In this document: one piece after another, positions 48,566-61,253 of the stretch
Layout of the letters: each line of letters begins with the position of its first letter
Position numbering within the stretch: the first letter of the stretch is position 1
Origin: Clavulina sp. PMI_390
Taxonomy: Eukaryota > Basidiomycota > Agaricomycetes > Cantharellales > Hydnaceae
NCBI GenBank assembly: GCA_015039315.1
Contig: WIDE01000008.1
Span: 486,721-550,720, forward strand
Direction: 5' to 3'
Length of the DNA: 64,000 nucleotides
Notes under the pieces: model-generated
Database searches by the model: none
What the model saw: the letters and a program-made list of their open reading frames with translations, nothing else
What the model was told of the DNA's origin: nothing
Translations under genes and position numbers: made by a program

Positions 48566-51053
48566 GTTGGTTGGGCGGATTAAGGGCAGTAGACAGTCGG
48601 CGTCGAGAGCTGACATCTGTGGCAAAATAGCGACTCTTATACCTCCGGAGGGGCGCACTAAGAGGCAATTCCAGAGGCGGTTTTGTGTGAATTCGAGACC
48701 GCTGATTAGATCCGGGGGCGGGGACAGAGTGCAGTCATGCCATGTCATACGGACGGAGCTCGAGAATGAACATGGGATCAGGGATCAGAAACAGCCACCC
48801 TAGTGACATTTCAACGTCCTGTGATATTGCCGACTGGGAAGGTAGCTTGGAGGCTGGAGGACACGATAGCAACACGAGTTAGGCGATGGTTGAAGTGCTC
48901 CATTCGTCGAGCTTGATGCAGGTAATTTGGAACATGATCAGCGCACATTATCAATTGGCTTTCCATTACTTCACTAAATAGAATTCTGCCGGTAGGTTTG
49001 AACCCAGTACATGTAATACTAGATGGCAATAAAGCTAGCGGCCAACTTGGTAGTATTAGTGCCGCAGTTGGTAAATTGAGTGGGATCCCGAGCGAGTCAC
49101 GTGACCAATATGGGGAACATCCCTCCGCCTCTTCGCGAAGAGGTGATGCAGCTTGAGAACTTCGCTAAGTCAGAGTAAACATCACCGGACTTGGATGAAA
49201 TCTTGAGCATCTGGTGAGAGTCCGAGAAAAATCCAGATCCTAATGTGATTGCCACCCGCCGAGTGGCAAATCCACATTCCAGCACTGCTGGTCTCCTTTT
49301 GTGGGTTCGGGCTGAATCGGCACATCTCTCTCATCCCTGACCCCCGTGCTGGCGGCGGCAGGCACGATTACTCGTGCTGATCTTTAATAGAGAATAGAGT
49401 ATCGATCGGAGCTCGCACTACTGACCAATACGAACGGGTACTCGGCGGCGGTCAACACCGCGCAGTGACATAGCCAACCCTTTTTGCCTAATGCACCCAT
49501 CGGCTGTCTGACTTGCTAGATGCGCATTTCTGGTTTTTGCTTGCCTTCTTGGGCTGCCCACTTTCCCCCCTGGTCCCTGGTCGAAGTTGGTTTTTCTGCG
49601 CATTTGATCTCGTTCCTGGTGGTCCTGAAGATAGATAGCGTCCCAGAAGCACGGGAGTTTGCATTTTGGCGCTCATGCAAGGCTTCGAGAGCGTCCCCGT
49701 CCTACCTATTCCTGTCTTATGCCGATGGCAGCTGTCCAGGTTACATGATTCGCCCCTGCAAAAGGAAGGCGCAAAAGCGCACTCGACAAAGCCGAATGCT
49801 TCCGCTGGATATTCACTCCGATGTTGTGGTCAGGTTATTGAGTTTCTGACGATGCGTAATGCGCGACCGCTTCTACATTATGAGGCAAATCGTTTACATG
49901 ATAACAAGCCAACAACGTTCATTCAATTAGCGTGTGGAGCTGGGTTGCCGGCTCGTTTCTCGTGACCCCTTGTTGAATTTTTTTCGGGCTTTTCTTTTCA
50001 AATCGAGTGTCATGCGCCATTTTGGACAGAATAAGGCAGATCGATTCGCCAGACGTCCAGCGCGCGACAGGCATGTTTGATGGGTATTATGAAGGTTGGT
50101 CTAGGCCTGCGGCTGAATTAACGCGCGGGCTGGCTGGTCAGCCGAAGTCTAAGGTCCACCGCCGGCAGAGAGGCTTACTCAACAAGTCGGTGGTGAGCGT
50201 AACAACAACAAATGCACCCAAAGATCCTTGGGTATCCGTACATCCCAAAAACTCTTGCGTCTGAATGCTAGACTGCCAAATGGAGGACTTGATCTGCACA
50301 CTTACGACATCTGGACTGTGATTGTCGGAATCGGCTTCTCTGGGGCTCAAGCGTGCTGGCTAGGGGTGCCGACAACAGAGTCACCCTCTGTGTGGGATCG
50401 CGAGGTGTCGTTCTCAGCCACAACAATTTCCAGAGAGTGTGTACACTTCCTATCTATGGGGCGATCCGAATACCACGCGCTGGGCACACCCCTAGGTGTA
50501 ACCCACCAGCTCCACATATGTACTCACTTACATATTCGCCGTCCCCGCATCATCGCACTACCTGAAGTACAGGATGCCAACTTCCCAGCGGGATGACCAA
50601 TTTTTTGCCGAAATTTTCGCAATGGCCAATGACCATACATTTCGGCAACAAAAAAAATTTCGGGCCCCTGATGTATTTCATCAAGCACGTATTATGAGCG
50701 CTCTCTGGTCACTCAGTCCACGTTCTCAGCACACTGTATAGAACAGGGTTGGCTTTGTCTGTGCGTGCGTGCATTCGACTCTACTTTCTTTCATCGACTC
50801 ATCACTGGGTAACGCGCTCACGATTAAATGGCTACGGCGCTTGCATTCCCCTATATCAGCCTAATCTGGACCCTGGACTCAACCACTTCCATTCCCTTTC
50901 CCATTTCAACACGGTCTGAACTCACGCAATCTAGGCCCACACACGTCCGTAATACTGAGATCTGGGCTTGGCACTCGCTAAAACACATTCAAAAAGGTTT
51001 TTGTATTCCGCAGCCCCTCACTTCGCTACCTGCACGAGTAGTCGACCCTTATC
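48566..51053. other. gene-poor intergenic region between MAPEG-like and zinc-finger genes
   Basis: This 2.5-kb stretch has divergent genes at its edges. I tested the longer open frames (49520-49849, 50007-50264, 50228-50596) and saw no family or coding character. It contains one palindromic TCACGTGA (near 49097) and a hairpin-forming segment, listed separately. Confidence 0.5.
50601..50658. repeat. imperfect inverted repeat (MITE-like hairpin)
   Basis: The left arm TTTTTTGCCGAAAT (50601) is the near reverse complement of ATTTCGGCAACAAAAAA (from 50639). Inner bases (CAATGG and CCAT) extend the pairing in broken form around a short loop. Such A/T-flanked GCCGAAAT palindromes look like a short miniature element or a remnant of one. 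No target-site duplication could be fixed. Confidence 0.45.
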
Positions 51054-52279
51054 ATGTCATCCAACGACGAAGACTCCAACGGCGGTGTCAAATGGATTTA
51101 CGAAGGCCCATCTCGTAGTCGTAAAGGACACGATCAGACACACTCCCTCATCGTCAAAGCTCACCGATGCCAAGAGTGTGATCGGTCTTTCGACCGACCG
51201 AGTTCGCTGGTACAGGTGAGTGGCACTAGCCCCAAACCTGAGGAACGACAAACCACACGAATACAACTAAAATAATCGTCTTTCCAGCATATGTTTACTC
51301 ATACGGGCGAAAGACGTTTGTCGACTGGCATAACATCCATGATTCGTGACCCCTCACAAAACGCTTGTGCTTCTTGTAGCTCATCCATGTGGCTACTGTC
51401 ATGTGAAGAGGGTACGTATGCTGGATCCCTCGTGGTTTAGGATGCCGGACCCTTAACAGCCATCATCCAATAATAGTTTGCGACGACGAGCAACCTCTAT
51501 CGCCACATGAGAGGGTGTGCACACAATCCCGAGAAAGGAGAATATCAACGAGTTTCCTCTACCAAGTCAGATCTCCCGTCAGTTTTAAGTGCGTCCCCTG
51601 TGCATGGGCGTCGCCGAAGCGAGACGTCCCCAAAAGCCAATCGTTTGCAGCGTGGTCGATCGTACGACCGTCCGTCACGGACCAAGACAATATCGGCGTC
51701 TCCCGATGCTCGTGAAGAGCGCGTGTCAAGTCCCGACTTTGCTTTCACGGCACCGAGAGGGAGTGGCACATTGCCCAGTTCAATGACATCTGCTGACGCT
51801 TTGGCTTCGGGGGTATGTCACTTGTTTTCAATGCGATGCAAATGATAACCCCAATAACTCAGTTTATCTTTTCACAGAGGCATTCTTCTATCTACCCCAC
51901 CCGAGCAGGAGCCTCATATGGGAGCGCTCAGCCCTTCACCGGTGCGAATAGCGCCGACAGCCGCAGTGTCTCCCCACACGAGCCCATTTCAGCCTCTCAG
52001 CACCCGTCTTGGCCACATACGCTGTCAGATGCTGCACCTCGTGGGCCATCTACTGATTTTCCCGGCGTTCCAATGGCCGAATCGTTCTACGACGTCAAGA
52101 GTACGTCACTAGACGTCAGTGGAATGCGCTTCTTCACGGCTAAGGCGCGACCTGGTCGCTGGATATGGCCCTCAACAAAAGAAGTTGCCAACGAGGCTGC
52201 ATACTTTGGCACGATGTCGAGCACTAGCGTCCCAATGTCTCGTCCCCCAATTGCCAGCTGTGAGCTGCAGAGCGGATGA
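51054..52279 (+). CDS. two-finger C2H2-type zinc-finger protein, putative transcription factor
   Basis: The start MSSNDEDSNGGVKWIYEGP precedes finger 1, HRCQECDRSFDRPSSLVQ joined across an intron to HMFTHTGERP. Finger 2 reads PCGYCHVKRFATTSNLYRHM and ends RGC, so it is a C2HC variant. The linker THTGERP is the classic DNA-binding form. The C-terminal ~230 residues are Ser/Pro-rich (LSASPVHGRRRSETSPK) with no other domain, and the protein ends CELQSG. Four or five exons are needed; stops in the raw frame near 51.3 kb are intronic. The residue pattern fits a small family of basidiomycete two-finger regulators. Target genes are unknown. Confidence 0.72.
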
Positions 52280-53568
52280 TGATGCCTACCATCTCGCCGC
52301 CACTCATCATCTGGCCGCCTACCTAGCGCGTTTTTTGATGCCATCTTGATGCAATCTCTTTCCTATTTTTCATGCCTGCCTTAATCTTCCTGATCTTGTA
52401 ATCCGAAAAAGCTCTGTACTAACAGCTAGCGTAGTTGACCTATCATGCACGAATCTAGCGAGCATCATGCTTTTATTGTTTTCTTTCTACCATTCAATGA
52501 TCGAAGCTCAACCTGCGTCGATAAACATCGTAGCAATGCCGATACATTGCCCTGGGTAATTTTTGGTCAGAGAGCTTTCAAGAGCAGAGTTGCCTATCAG
52601 AGGTGCAACGCTTGCAACTCTCGAGTCAAGTTGTTCCTTGGACGGTATGTTCATCCGCGCTTATTCAATTCACACTCCTAATCTCTTTCCGCTCTTCACA
52701 TGACCCCCTCTAGCTGTTTAGATCTACCACGCTTGCAATGCGCAGCCCGCCTTGATGGGGTGTGCGAGATTATTGCTTTATCGTCATTGCTATGTTGTTT
52801 ACTCGTGAGCCCTCGACCGCCACAACCTGGCGGAGAATGACCTCCCGCCCCACCTTTTGCAATGACGACGTAGCTCTACAGTACATTTCACCCTCGGAAA
52901 ACTCGGGGTAAATAACGTGGCCGATCAGATCATGGTGCTAATTTGGCAAACGGGCCTCCGAGTCACTTGAGCGGTTTAAATACACCTCGCCCTCTCTTTT
53001 GACAGCTAAATGCGAGTTATTCAGGGGATAGCGATACGTTTTGTCGTAGTAGATAGTGGCTGGCTCGACTTTGAAGCTACGGATTGTGTCGTCCGAACTC
53101 AATTGCTCCTGTGCATGCCGCTTTTGCTTCCGCGGACCTCGACGCGAATCCGTGGCCCGGCATTAGAATTTTTCATTGGCACTCGTTATGGTGCCTCGGT
53201 CTCTCGTGCCTTGCCCAATCCAAGATGTCAAGGGAAAATCAACACAGAACGTCTCTATTTGAAATAAAATGGGCAGTATGGAAGCGTAGTCTCATCCTCA
53301 TCTTGGTACTTAACCTTTGCCAACACATTGAAAAGAGAGCGGATGCTCGGTCCTTTTTCCTTTTAGAATATTTTATAATCTGACATAGATTAGATAAATG
53401 CGTTGGAAAGCGAGGAAGATATATGGCAAATACTACCTTACGTGGATAGATTGAGTATGGTATAATATGCCCCAGATTTTCGCCCCGTCTCTCTACGACT
53501 TTCCCCCTCGCAGAGAGCCTCATCTTCAATTATCACGCCCCATTACTACCAATTTCTGCTTTCTCGCC
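52280..53568. other. intergenic between two zinc-finger genes
   Basis: A TATA-like TTTAAATAC at about 52975 is 35 bp upstream of an 85-codon frame (53010-53267) with no recognisable product; I do not call it. No repeat or RNA gene is seen. Confidence 0.45.
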
Positions 53569-54409
53569 ATGCCAGGAGGTGCTTCTTCGTCCCAAGTATG
53601 TGCCTTCGCCAGGTTTGCTGTCTCACATGGCAAAAATTCTGACCCATGAGCGCGCGACGTTTACGATTATTCCACTTTTTTTTTCTTCCCGTGGAAAAGG
53701 GTGCTTGTAAGTTATTTGACTTGGAGAGAAATATGTTTCTACGAATCTGTCACGCTTCGCTTGCACTCATATTCTTCCTCGCCTTCAACTCAGCGTCGAC
53801 TGTCTGCCCCTATTGCGGAGCGGACTTTCAGACTCCTGAGGCCCTTCACACTCACGTTGTCAACGACCTTCACGAAACGAATTATGGCCGCACACCTCAG
53901 TAAGTGACAGCCCGCTCAGCAACATCTCCTATCTTGTCCTCATGGAAATTCCTTGCACATCAGGTCGAGCGAAATGGCCCGCCAGGTAAATCCACCGAGG
54001 CTTTATTATAGTTTCCTCCAGCTCAAGAAACCTCAACCTAATGGTTCCGGATTGCCTTAGGTTCCTGCGACCTCCTCCACGAGAGTCGTTGGAGGTGTGA
54101 CGATGTACATGCCTGATCTTGCTGCTCAGCGCCAGGCTATCCAAAATTACGCACAGATGGGAACTTCTAACCAAGGAAATGGTCAGGTAGGTCATATTTT
54201 CCGCTCTAATAATCTTCGTGATCATTGCTGATTGTGAATGTTCGACAACCGCACCAATGCGGCCCGCGCATCAGGGCGGTCAAGGCCAACAAGCTCGCCA
54301 AATCTGGCCATCCACATCTTCTGTGGGATCGGAAGCCCTCGCTCAGTATTCTGCTCAGCAACAGCGCGGCCGTGGCCAAGGCCAGGGCTCGAACAATGGT
54401 GGCCGCTAG
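53569..54409 (+). CDS. small C2H2 zinc-finger protein with Gln/Gly-rich tail
   Basis: The core exon reads STVCPYCGADFQTPEALHTH followed by VVNDLHETNYGR, a single C2H2 finger with a C-x2-C and H-x5-H spacing. Later exons add VVGGVTMYMPDLAAQRQAI, MGTSNQGNGQ and GGQGQQARQIWPSTSS, and end QQQRGRGQGQGSNNGGR, an RG/QG-rich tail as in RNA-binding proteins. The N-terminus is uncertain: MPGGASSSQ at 53569 splices to the finger exon only with a one-base frame problem, while an in-frame Met at 53731 gives MFLRICHASLALIFF, which looks like a signal or membrane segment. An RNA- or DNA-binding nuclear role is plausible but unproven. Confidence 0.5.
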
Positions 54410-54792
54410 TTTAGCTTGCGAAGCGGATAGAATATGGTCGAAGCGAAAGGCCACTGTACTCGTTAGCTAGTTCACGAACGACCCGCCTCTTCCTGACGCC
54501 TGCAGGTCGCTTAGTTTGATTTCCGAAATTCCTCAGAAGCTGTAGATATACCCTATGTCCTCTCACACCCATATCACGATCAAATTTGTTAATCAGTCAT
54601 TTGCCCTGGTTAGTCAAGCTCTTGAAAAGAGCATAAACGCGGCGGATTTGATTCATCAATTAGAAGCCACAGGCGAGAGAAGTAGATGACAAGCTTCATG
54701 ATGGCGGAGCATAGCAAAAGCAGAACATAGTGATTGCCGCCACTTTGGACGTGAGAGCGCCATGAGGACGAACAACCAGCAGGTATCCCCTC
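54410..54792. other. intergenic between convergent zinc-finger and pectate lyase genes
   Basis: Only 3' flanks are expected here. Nothing is recognised. Confidence 0.45.
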
Positions 54793-56322
54793 TCAGAAGC
54801 CCAGATTCGGGCCAGCGGCAGCGACGACCGCCGCAGGGAGGCCGCTAATGGAGTCAAGGGTATAGGAGTAGGGGATAGTGGGCGCCGTGCCGGCAGTAGC
54901 GGTATCGGTGCTGCCACCGAGGTCGTTACCAGAAACAGTGGCGTATCCAGTGTCGGTGGCGTAGATGGCTAAGATAAGTGTGATCCTGAATAAGAAAGTG
55001 GCCATGGACACGAATCGGCATATAGTACATCAGGACGAACCTTTGGAGACGTTCTGGAAGACGTTATTTTGAATCAAGAGCTCCGCACCATCGCGAGTGT
55101 TGATGCCGTCGGCAGAATTCCTGTGTTGGAGCAGGTTAGGACACCGTAAATTGTGCAATCAATCGCTTAGGACGTACAAGTAGTAGTTGTTGTAGATATG
55201 ACCTAATTTGGGGCGAACAAATGGTCATCAGTGACTCCACGCAATCGAAGTGCCACAAAGAAGGCAGACCTTGACCGAAACGGAACGAAGGGAGACGAGA
55301 GTTGAGGTTATACCTGGGAGATTGGGGTGAGAGCTGCATGACAGATTTAACACAAATGTAATGACAGTATACCAATAGTTATGGTGGATGGTCACCCGAA
55401 GAGCGAGGTCCTCAGCCTCGTTGTTATCGCTGTGGCCGATAAGGGAGGTCTTCCAGTGGTCATGGAGGACGTTGTACGAATAGGTAACTCCGTAGCAGCC
55501 GTGAGTAATATCAAGCAGCCCATCATAGTAGTCCTTGTCATGATCCATGTCACTGGAAAGGTCATTATGATCGATCCAGACGTTGTAGGCCGCCTGGACG
55601 CCTAGGTACAGGATAGAATGGTCAGAGAACGGTAGGAAGAGTTACACAGATGCTCTCCGCACCAATCGCATCGCCACCAGTTGAGGCAAGAACCTTGGAG
55701 ATCTTGAGATTGCGGATAATGACATTATTTACGTTAAGGACACGAAGGCCGACGCCGACGAGTGCTGAGAGCCGCCATTGTAAGAGTCAGCGGAAGACCA
55801 TAGGTGCATATAGGTGGCCTGTCTACTCACAAGCGCCCGCCTTGCCGACTACAGTCTTGTTCTATTAGATGGTTTGTCAGCACGAAGGTGTAATCTGTGG
55901 CTCAAAGAGAATACCAACAGAACCAATTTTGACAACCGTGTTCCCCGTGATAGTTCCAGAAATCACGACAATAGCAGCAGTGTCACCAGTAACAGCGGAA
56001 GTGAGAGCACTGCAAAATACAAGTCAGCTATCGTCATTCAGGAGAAAATATCCTAGATCATATTATGCACTCCAGAGTTGTCACGGTTGTGGTGGGGCCA
56101 CCCTTGCCACCAGTGGTGCTGGATTATGGGACCGTCAGAATATGTCGTCTACACGAGCGGTCGGTCATGAATAACTTACCCGCTGGCATATCCAGTCGTA
56201 GCAGTATCTGTGACGGTAGCACGTTTCGCCACATGGACGGACTCTGCCTCGATAGGCACCAAGGGAGTCGCGAATGCGACGGGAGCAAAGAGAGCGATAA
56301 GGCTAAGAGCGGAGAACTTCAT
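54793..56322 (-). CDS. secreted pectate lyase, polysaccharide lyase family 1
   Basis: A signal peptide (MKFSALSLIALFAPVAFA) and a short propeptide ending AKR precede the mature enzyme. The parallel beta-helix is evident: GGKGGPTTTVTTL, VVISGTITGNTVVKIGS, SALVGVGLRVLNVNNVIIRN, the calcium-binding DHNDLSSDMDHDKDYYDGLL, then TYSYNVLHDHWKTSLIGHSD and HHNYW. The catalytic arginine lies in NSRLPSFRFGQG (RxPxxR). It ends SISGLPAAVVAAAGPNLGF. About 325 residues, typical of PL1. It cleaves polygalacturonate by beta-elimination outside the cell, as used in plant cell-wall breakdown. Roughly ten introns. The start is 2.2 kb from the divergent catalase. Confidence 0.94.
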
Positions 56323-58546
56323 CTTGATGGCCTGAGAGGGTAGTTGGAGCTACTGGGGAGACGCATGAGGCCCCTGCTCCTTTTAACACTTTCTGGAAAT
56401 AGACATTATTTTGCCTAACATTGCTTCACAACAAGTTCGCTACCATCACGCTCCTGCTGACCAGACGCTTCTATTGCCTGAGCGACGTGGTCCCGATAGT
56501 ACACCGGGTCGTCAATAGAGAGAGAATCATAGAGAGTGGTGCTGCGCTGCGCAAAAAATGACCCCAGTGTCACAATAGGTGACGAATTAATTATGGAGTG
56601 CCAAGACCAAGAAATCGGAGGGATGCCGAGATTCTCACGAGAAGGGCTTGGGTTGACTCGCCGTTCTATAATTATCCGAAGCAAAAAGCCAAGTAGATGG
56701 CTCTGCTATTTCGAGTCTTGAACGTCAGAGAAAATACAAGAAATTGCACATAGGTTCATGAGATGTAGAGATACGAGCGATACCTAAAACAAATAAGCAT
56801 TGAGGTAGGAAGTCAGCCTGAATTTTACGGAAAGTTCATCGACTGCGCCAACATTTTCCTGATCAGCGTCGTTGAACGGGCCGAAAGCTGGCCGCAAACG
56901 GTTGAAGGTCGGATGAAGTAGCGCAGTGAGGATCAGCACACCACCATCATGAGCTATACCGTAGTATTAGGGAAACTGGTTCTGAGGCTGCTAAGTAGTT
57001 GGTGCAACTGGACACAAGTGATTCTCATTGCTTGCATAGGGTGTGGGGCCGGACCGCCGAGATCAAAAGATTGCCAGACTTGAATCTCACGGGCCGCCTT
57101 CCATCGAAGTCACGTACCCAAGGGCCGGAGTCTAGAGTATTGCGGGCCGCATAGAGCTTCTTTCTGCAGCGGTAAAGTGTGAATTACAAACCTTGTTCTA
57201 AGACGAAGGTACAACTTAGATCAAACAAAGGTACCAGCCAGACGATTGAGTACATCTGTGGGCAGATATATGAACTCGATATTTCAGCCACTTTAGACGG
57301 GAAGGGCTGCATCAAATTCCGTGGACACGGCACCCCGGCACTCAGGCACTGCTGAGCTGAGAGTCAGGGCAAGATAATCTTCTACCAAGAGTGGGCTTAA
57401 TGTTTCGTCCAGAAGTGCCAATATGACCGGGTATTGACAGCGAGATGAACGGCCCTCAGTGCAGGGTTGAGCTCGAATCACGCGGGCTGACTTGAGACTG
57501 AGGCACGGATTTGTTTGGCTGTGTGTGGTCGGGCGGGCAGCTCGTGTGAACAATTTCTTACTATTCTCCACATTTGGGTGGCCTCTACAGGTGATGCTGG
57601 CTGGAAGTTTTTTAGGCCTCAGGGCTCTATTAAGGCTGTCAGTGACGCCTTCGAGGGGTTTCTCGACTTCATCCCAACTGTTGAAGCTCAAAACGCGTTA
57701 GTTTCTTTCATACATACTCTTGCGGACTGCCACGCTGAACTTGCAATACCTTACTGCGCTTAGATCACGGCGCGAAGAAGCGCTGGTCGGCTTTGCCTGG
57801 AGGTCTCTTTAAGCGCGTGAGCGATGACATTCCTTGCTGACGTAGCGTGAATCAACCCTCACCTTACATTGTGCGCTTCAGGGCAAAGCTGGTAGATCAC
57901 ATCTTAACTCGCATATGCCATCCAGCCGGCTGAACCGGCTCGGTAAGAGAATCTTCATTATGTCTTCATAGTCCCCCGTCTAACTCATTGTTTATCGCAG
58001 GCCAGACTGCATATTCTACACCTACCCAAGCTCGGACTCTCCGAAGACTCCTTCCATATGCTTAAATGTCGCCATCTATCCTATAATAAATTTATAGACT
58101 AATCTCATACTGCATGAAACGGGGTTTCTTCCCAATCAGCCTCGGTGGTTGCTTTACCTCATGAGCAACATGCGTCATCTTTCAGTCTCAAAGCACCCTC
58201 ACTCTCAGTTACGGTTGGAAACACCGTCTATTATCTCGGACTCACTAAAGCAATGGAAGCGATATACTCTTACCTGTTCCTACCCCGCGGTAAACGAAGC
58301 TTTTGGCTTTCATGAGTGGAGTACTACTTGTAACTCACCTCGAAACGCATCGTCAGAGTGGGGAGTGCCCATGAAAGTCTCGGTGGAAGTTGCTCAAAAC
58401 CATGTCACAGTGATGCAAGATACTGTATAATGGGCCCCTCCATCGCGGCTCGTGTAACTCTGGCCCTCCAAATCGATGGGAGAGATCGGTGGATTGTGAG
58501 GGGCTATAAGACATCTCACTGCAGGTGGTGACCCTTACTGTTCCCA
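56323..58546. other. divergent intergenic region between pectate lyase and catalase
   Basis: This 2.2-kb region is the promoter space of both genes. A TTAAAAG motif near 56381 is a weak TATA candidate for the lyase. A frame near 57590-57763 (GWKFFRPQGSIKAV, then GFLDFIPTVEAQNALVS) has fungal-like codons and a plausible acceptor but no recognised family. Confidence 0.45.
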
Positions 58547-61253
58547 ATGGCTTCTCTTGTAGACACTGCGAAATCAAGTACGTATTCTCAGACACCTTGT
58601 GGCCTATCTAATGGTCTGACATGAGTATGCGCCTTATCCGCAGCCGCTGCCAAACTCTTGGGGGGAAACGAGAAGTCTTCGCAGTTAGCTGCCGACACTC
58701 AGCAGCCGACATCTTCTACCCCAATTAAATCATACTTTGGGGTGTCTCAAGCTGATACCGATAACGCTCTTCGAGCTGGCCCTCGCGGCCCTACTCTTCT
58801 GGAGGATGCTCACTTCCGCGAGAAAGTTAGTAACCTCTCGACGTCATCACCTTTCATTCGCGAGCGGCCAATTAAAATAATCCTATCATCAAAAGGTTTC
58901 GCACTTTGACCATGAGCGTATTCCTGAGCGCGTTGTCCACGCTCGAGGTGCTGGGGCTCATGGAAACTTCGTTCTGCACACTCCAATATCTGATTTCACT
59001 CATGCTCCCCTCTTTACCGACACGTCTCGTAAAACCCCAGTCTTTGTGCGATTCTCTACTGTTGGGGGTAGTCGAGGTTCCGCCGATACTGTCCGTGATG
59101 TGCGAGGGTTCGCCACTCGCTTCTATGCTCAGGAGGGCAACTTCGATATCGTGGGAAACAACGTCCCTGTATTCTTCGTCCAAGATGCTATCAAGTTTGT
59201 GGGTGCCCACATTCTACTTCACAAGGGCCTGTCATCGTTGATCACCTAACCCTTGCCATAGTTGGACTTGATTCACGCAATCAAGCCAGAACCGGATAAG
59301 GAGATCCCCCAAGCACAAACCGCTCACGATAACGCCTGGGATTTCTGGTCATTAACCCCTGAATCAATGCACGCGGTTCGTATCTTACGTCCCGAAGAGA
59401 TGCTTTGAGTGCTGTTACTTAAAATCTCGCTTAGGTTACTTGGGTCATGTCAGATCGTGCCATACCTCGTTCATATCGAATGATGCAAGGCAGGGACTTC
59501 TATTCACTTCATATCAACTCGAAGCTTACTAGGTCCTACCAGGTTTCGGCGTCCACTCGTTCGTTCTCGTCAACGCTGACGGCAAACGCTCTTTCGTCAA
59601 ATTCCACTGGACTCCCAAATTGGGCGTACACTCGCTTGTTTGGGACGAAGCCCTCAAGTTGAACGGTCAGGATCCGGATTTTCACCGCCGCGATCTGTAC
59701 GACGCGATCGACGCCGGGGCTTACCCTCAATGGGATCTCGGTGTGCAAATTGTCCCAGAAGCGAAGGAACACGACTTCGATTTTGACTTGTTGGACGCCA
59801 CAAAAATCATTCCCGAAGAACTGGTGCCTGTCAAGTACATTGGGACGCTCACCTTGGATCGTCGTCCTGACGAGTTCTTCCCAGAGGTTGAGCAAGTGGC
59901 CTTTGTAAGCCCCCTTCACTCGTATATACGCACGCTGTGTTGCTGAATTCCTGCTTTGAATCCCTAGTGCACTCAGCACATGATTCCTGGCGTGGAGCAT
60001 TCGAATGACCCACTCCTCCAAGGCCGGGGCTTCTCGTATTTTGACACTCAAATTTCCCGACTTGGTGGCCCTAACTTCTCTGACATTCCAATTAATCGGC
60101 CTATCTGTCCTGTCTTCAATAATCAGCGCGATGGATTTCACCGTCGGATCATTACCAAAGGTACCTGCTACTGCTTGACTCGTGTTGGCCGCCTTTTCTC
60201 ATGGTCACTCTCCTTAGGGAAAAACTATTATCCAAACCGTGAGGATGCACCGGCCCCTGTGGCCCCCGAGCATGGTGGCTATCTACCTACGCCGATGCCC
60301 ATCGAGCCAGGCGCAATGAAAGTTCGAATGAGAGGCCCCAAATTTTCTGATCACCACGGTCAAGGTACAATAGTCTCTTGGTGGTCCAGCGCGCTCATTT
60401 TCACTCCACTGATCATAACTCTGTACTGGCCAGCAACACTATTCTGGAACTCGATGTCTGCCGTTGAGAAAGAGCTCATCATTTCTGCTATGTCCTTTGA
60501 GCTTGGGAAGTGTGACGATCCCGTCGTGCACCAGAATGCTGTAGCGCAAATCAACAAGGTATGCATTGCACTTTGTCTCGTTAAGCATGTGATTGATAGA
60601 TTGATTGCTAGATTGACAATGTGCTGGCAAAAGCTGTTGCTTCGTCGCTCTCGCTGTCAGCTCCCGAGGTGGATCGTGTCAATCCTGGACATCGATCCGA
60701 ATACCTTTCGCAACTCTCCGACAAGAATGTGTTTACTGCCACAGGCCGCAAGGTTGGCATATTTGTGTTGGACGGCTTCTCCACCGTTGTGGTTGGCAAG
60801 TTGAAGACTGAACTGGTCGCCATCGGGTGCTTGGCCATGATCGTGGGCCCGCGCAAAGGCACCGTTACTAGCGCCGCCGGGGTGAAGATGGAAACGCAGT
60901 TCTCATTTGAGACATGTCGATCTACGCATTTTGATGCACTCTTTTTCCCTAGCGGAGATGGTGTCGCGTACGCCGAACAGCTCAGTAAGAGCGGGCGCCT
61001 CATCCACGCAGCACGTGAAGCGTACTCGCATTACAAGGCCATCGGTGCTTGCGGGACCGCTGTGGATTGGCTGCGTACAGTGGCGCTCGCGGGGGAGATT
61101 CAGGGAGCTTACGAAGGCGTCGGCCTGCACAACGGTGTGGTGCTGTGTGATCATGATACGGATGCTGTTGCGTCCCTGTTCACTGAGAAGTTTATCGGCG
61201 AAGTCGCGAAACACCGCGCTTGGGGCCGTGATGTCTCGCGGGTTGCCGCGTAA
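58547..61253 (+). CDS. large-subunit (clade 2) catalase with C-terminal DJ-1/GAT-like domain
   Basis: The protein of about 740 residues starts [10 protein letters not shown] and splices to [12 protein letters not shown]. The catalytic histidine sits in [12 protein letters not shown], the distal Asn in [15 protein letters not shown], and the haem-ligand tyrosine in [15 protein letters not shown]. Other blocks are [42 protein letters not shown] and [18 protein letters not shown]. After ~570 residues comes an extra domain ([48 protein letters not shown]) as in HPII-type catalases. This is the heat- and denaturant-resistant large catalase class; in fungi it is often spore or stationary-phase expressed. 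It has no signal peptide. It disposes of hydrogen peroxide, including that made by SODs. Confidence 0.95.

Noticed and set aside
48990..49010. GGTTTGAACCC resembling a tRNA B-box
   Set aside because: No A-box or cloverleaf stems at the right distance.
54218..54470. separate small gene near 54.2-54.5 kb in another frame
   Set aside because: The frame ending NGGR continues the zinc-finger protein; the others are shadows.
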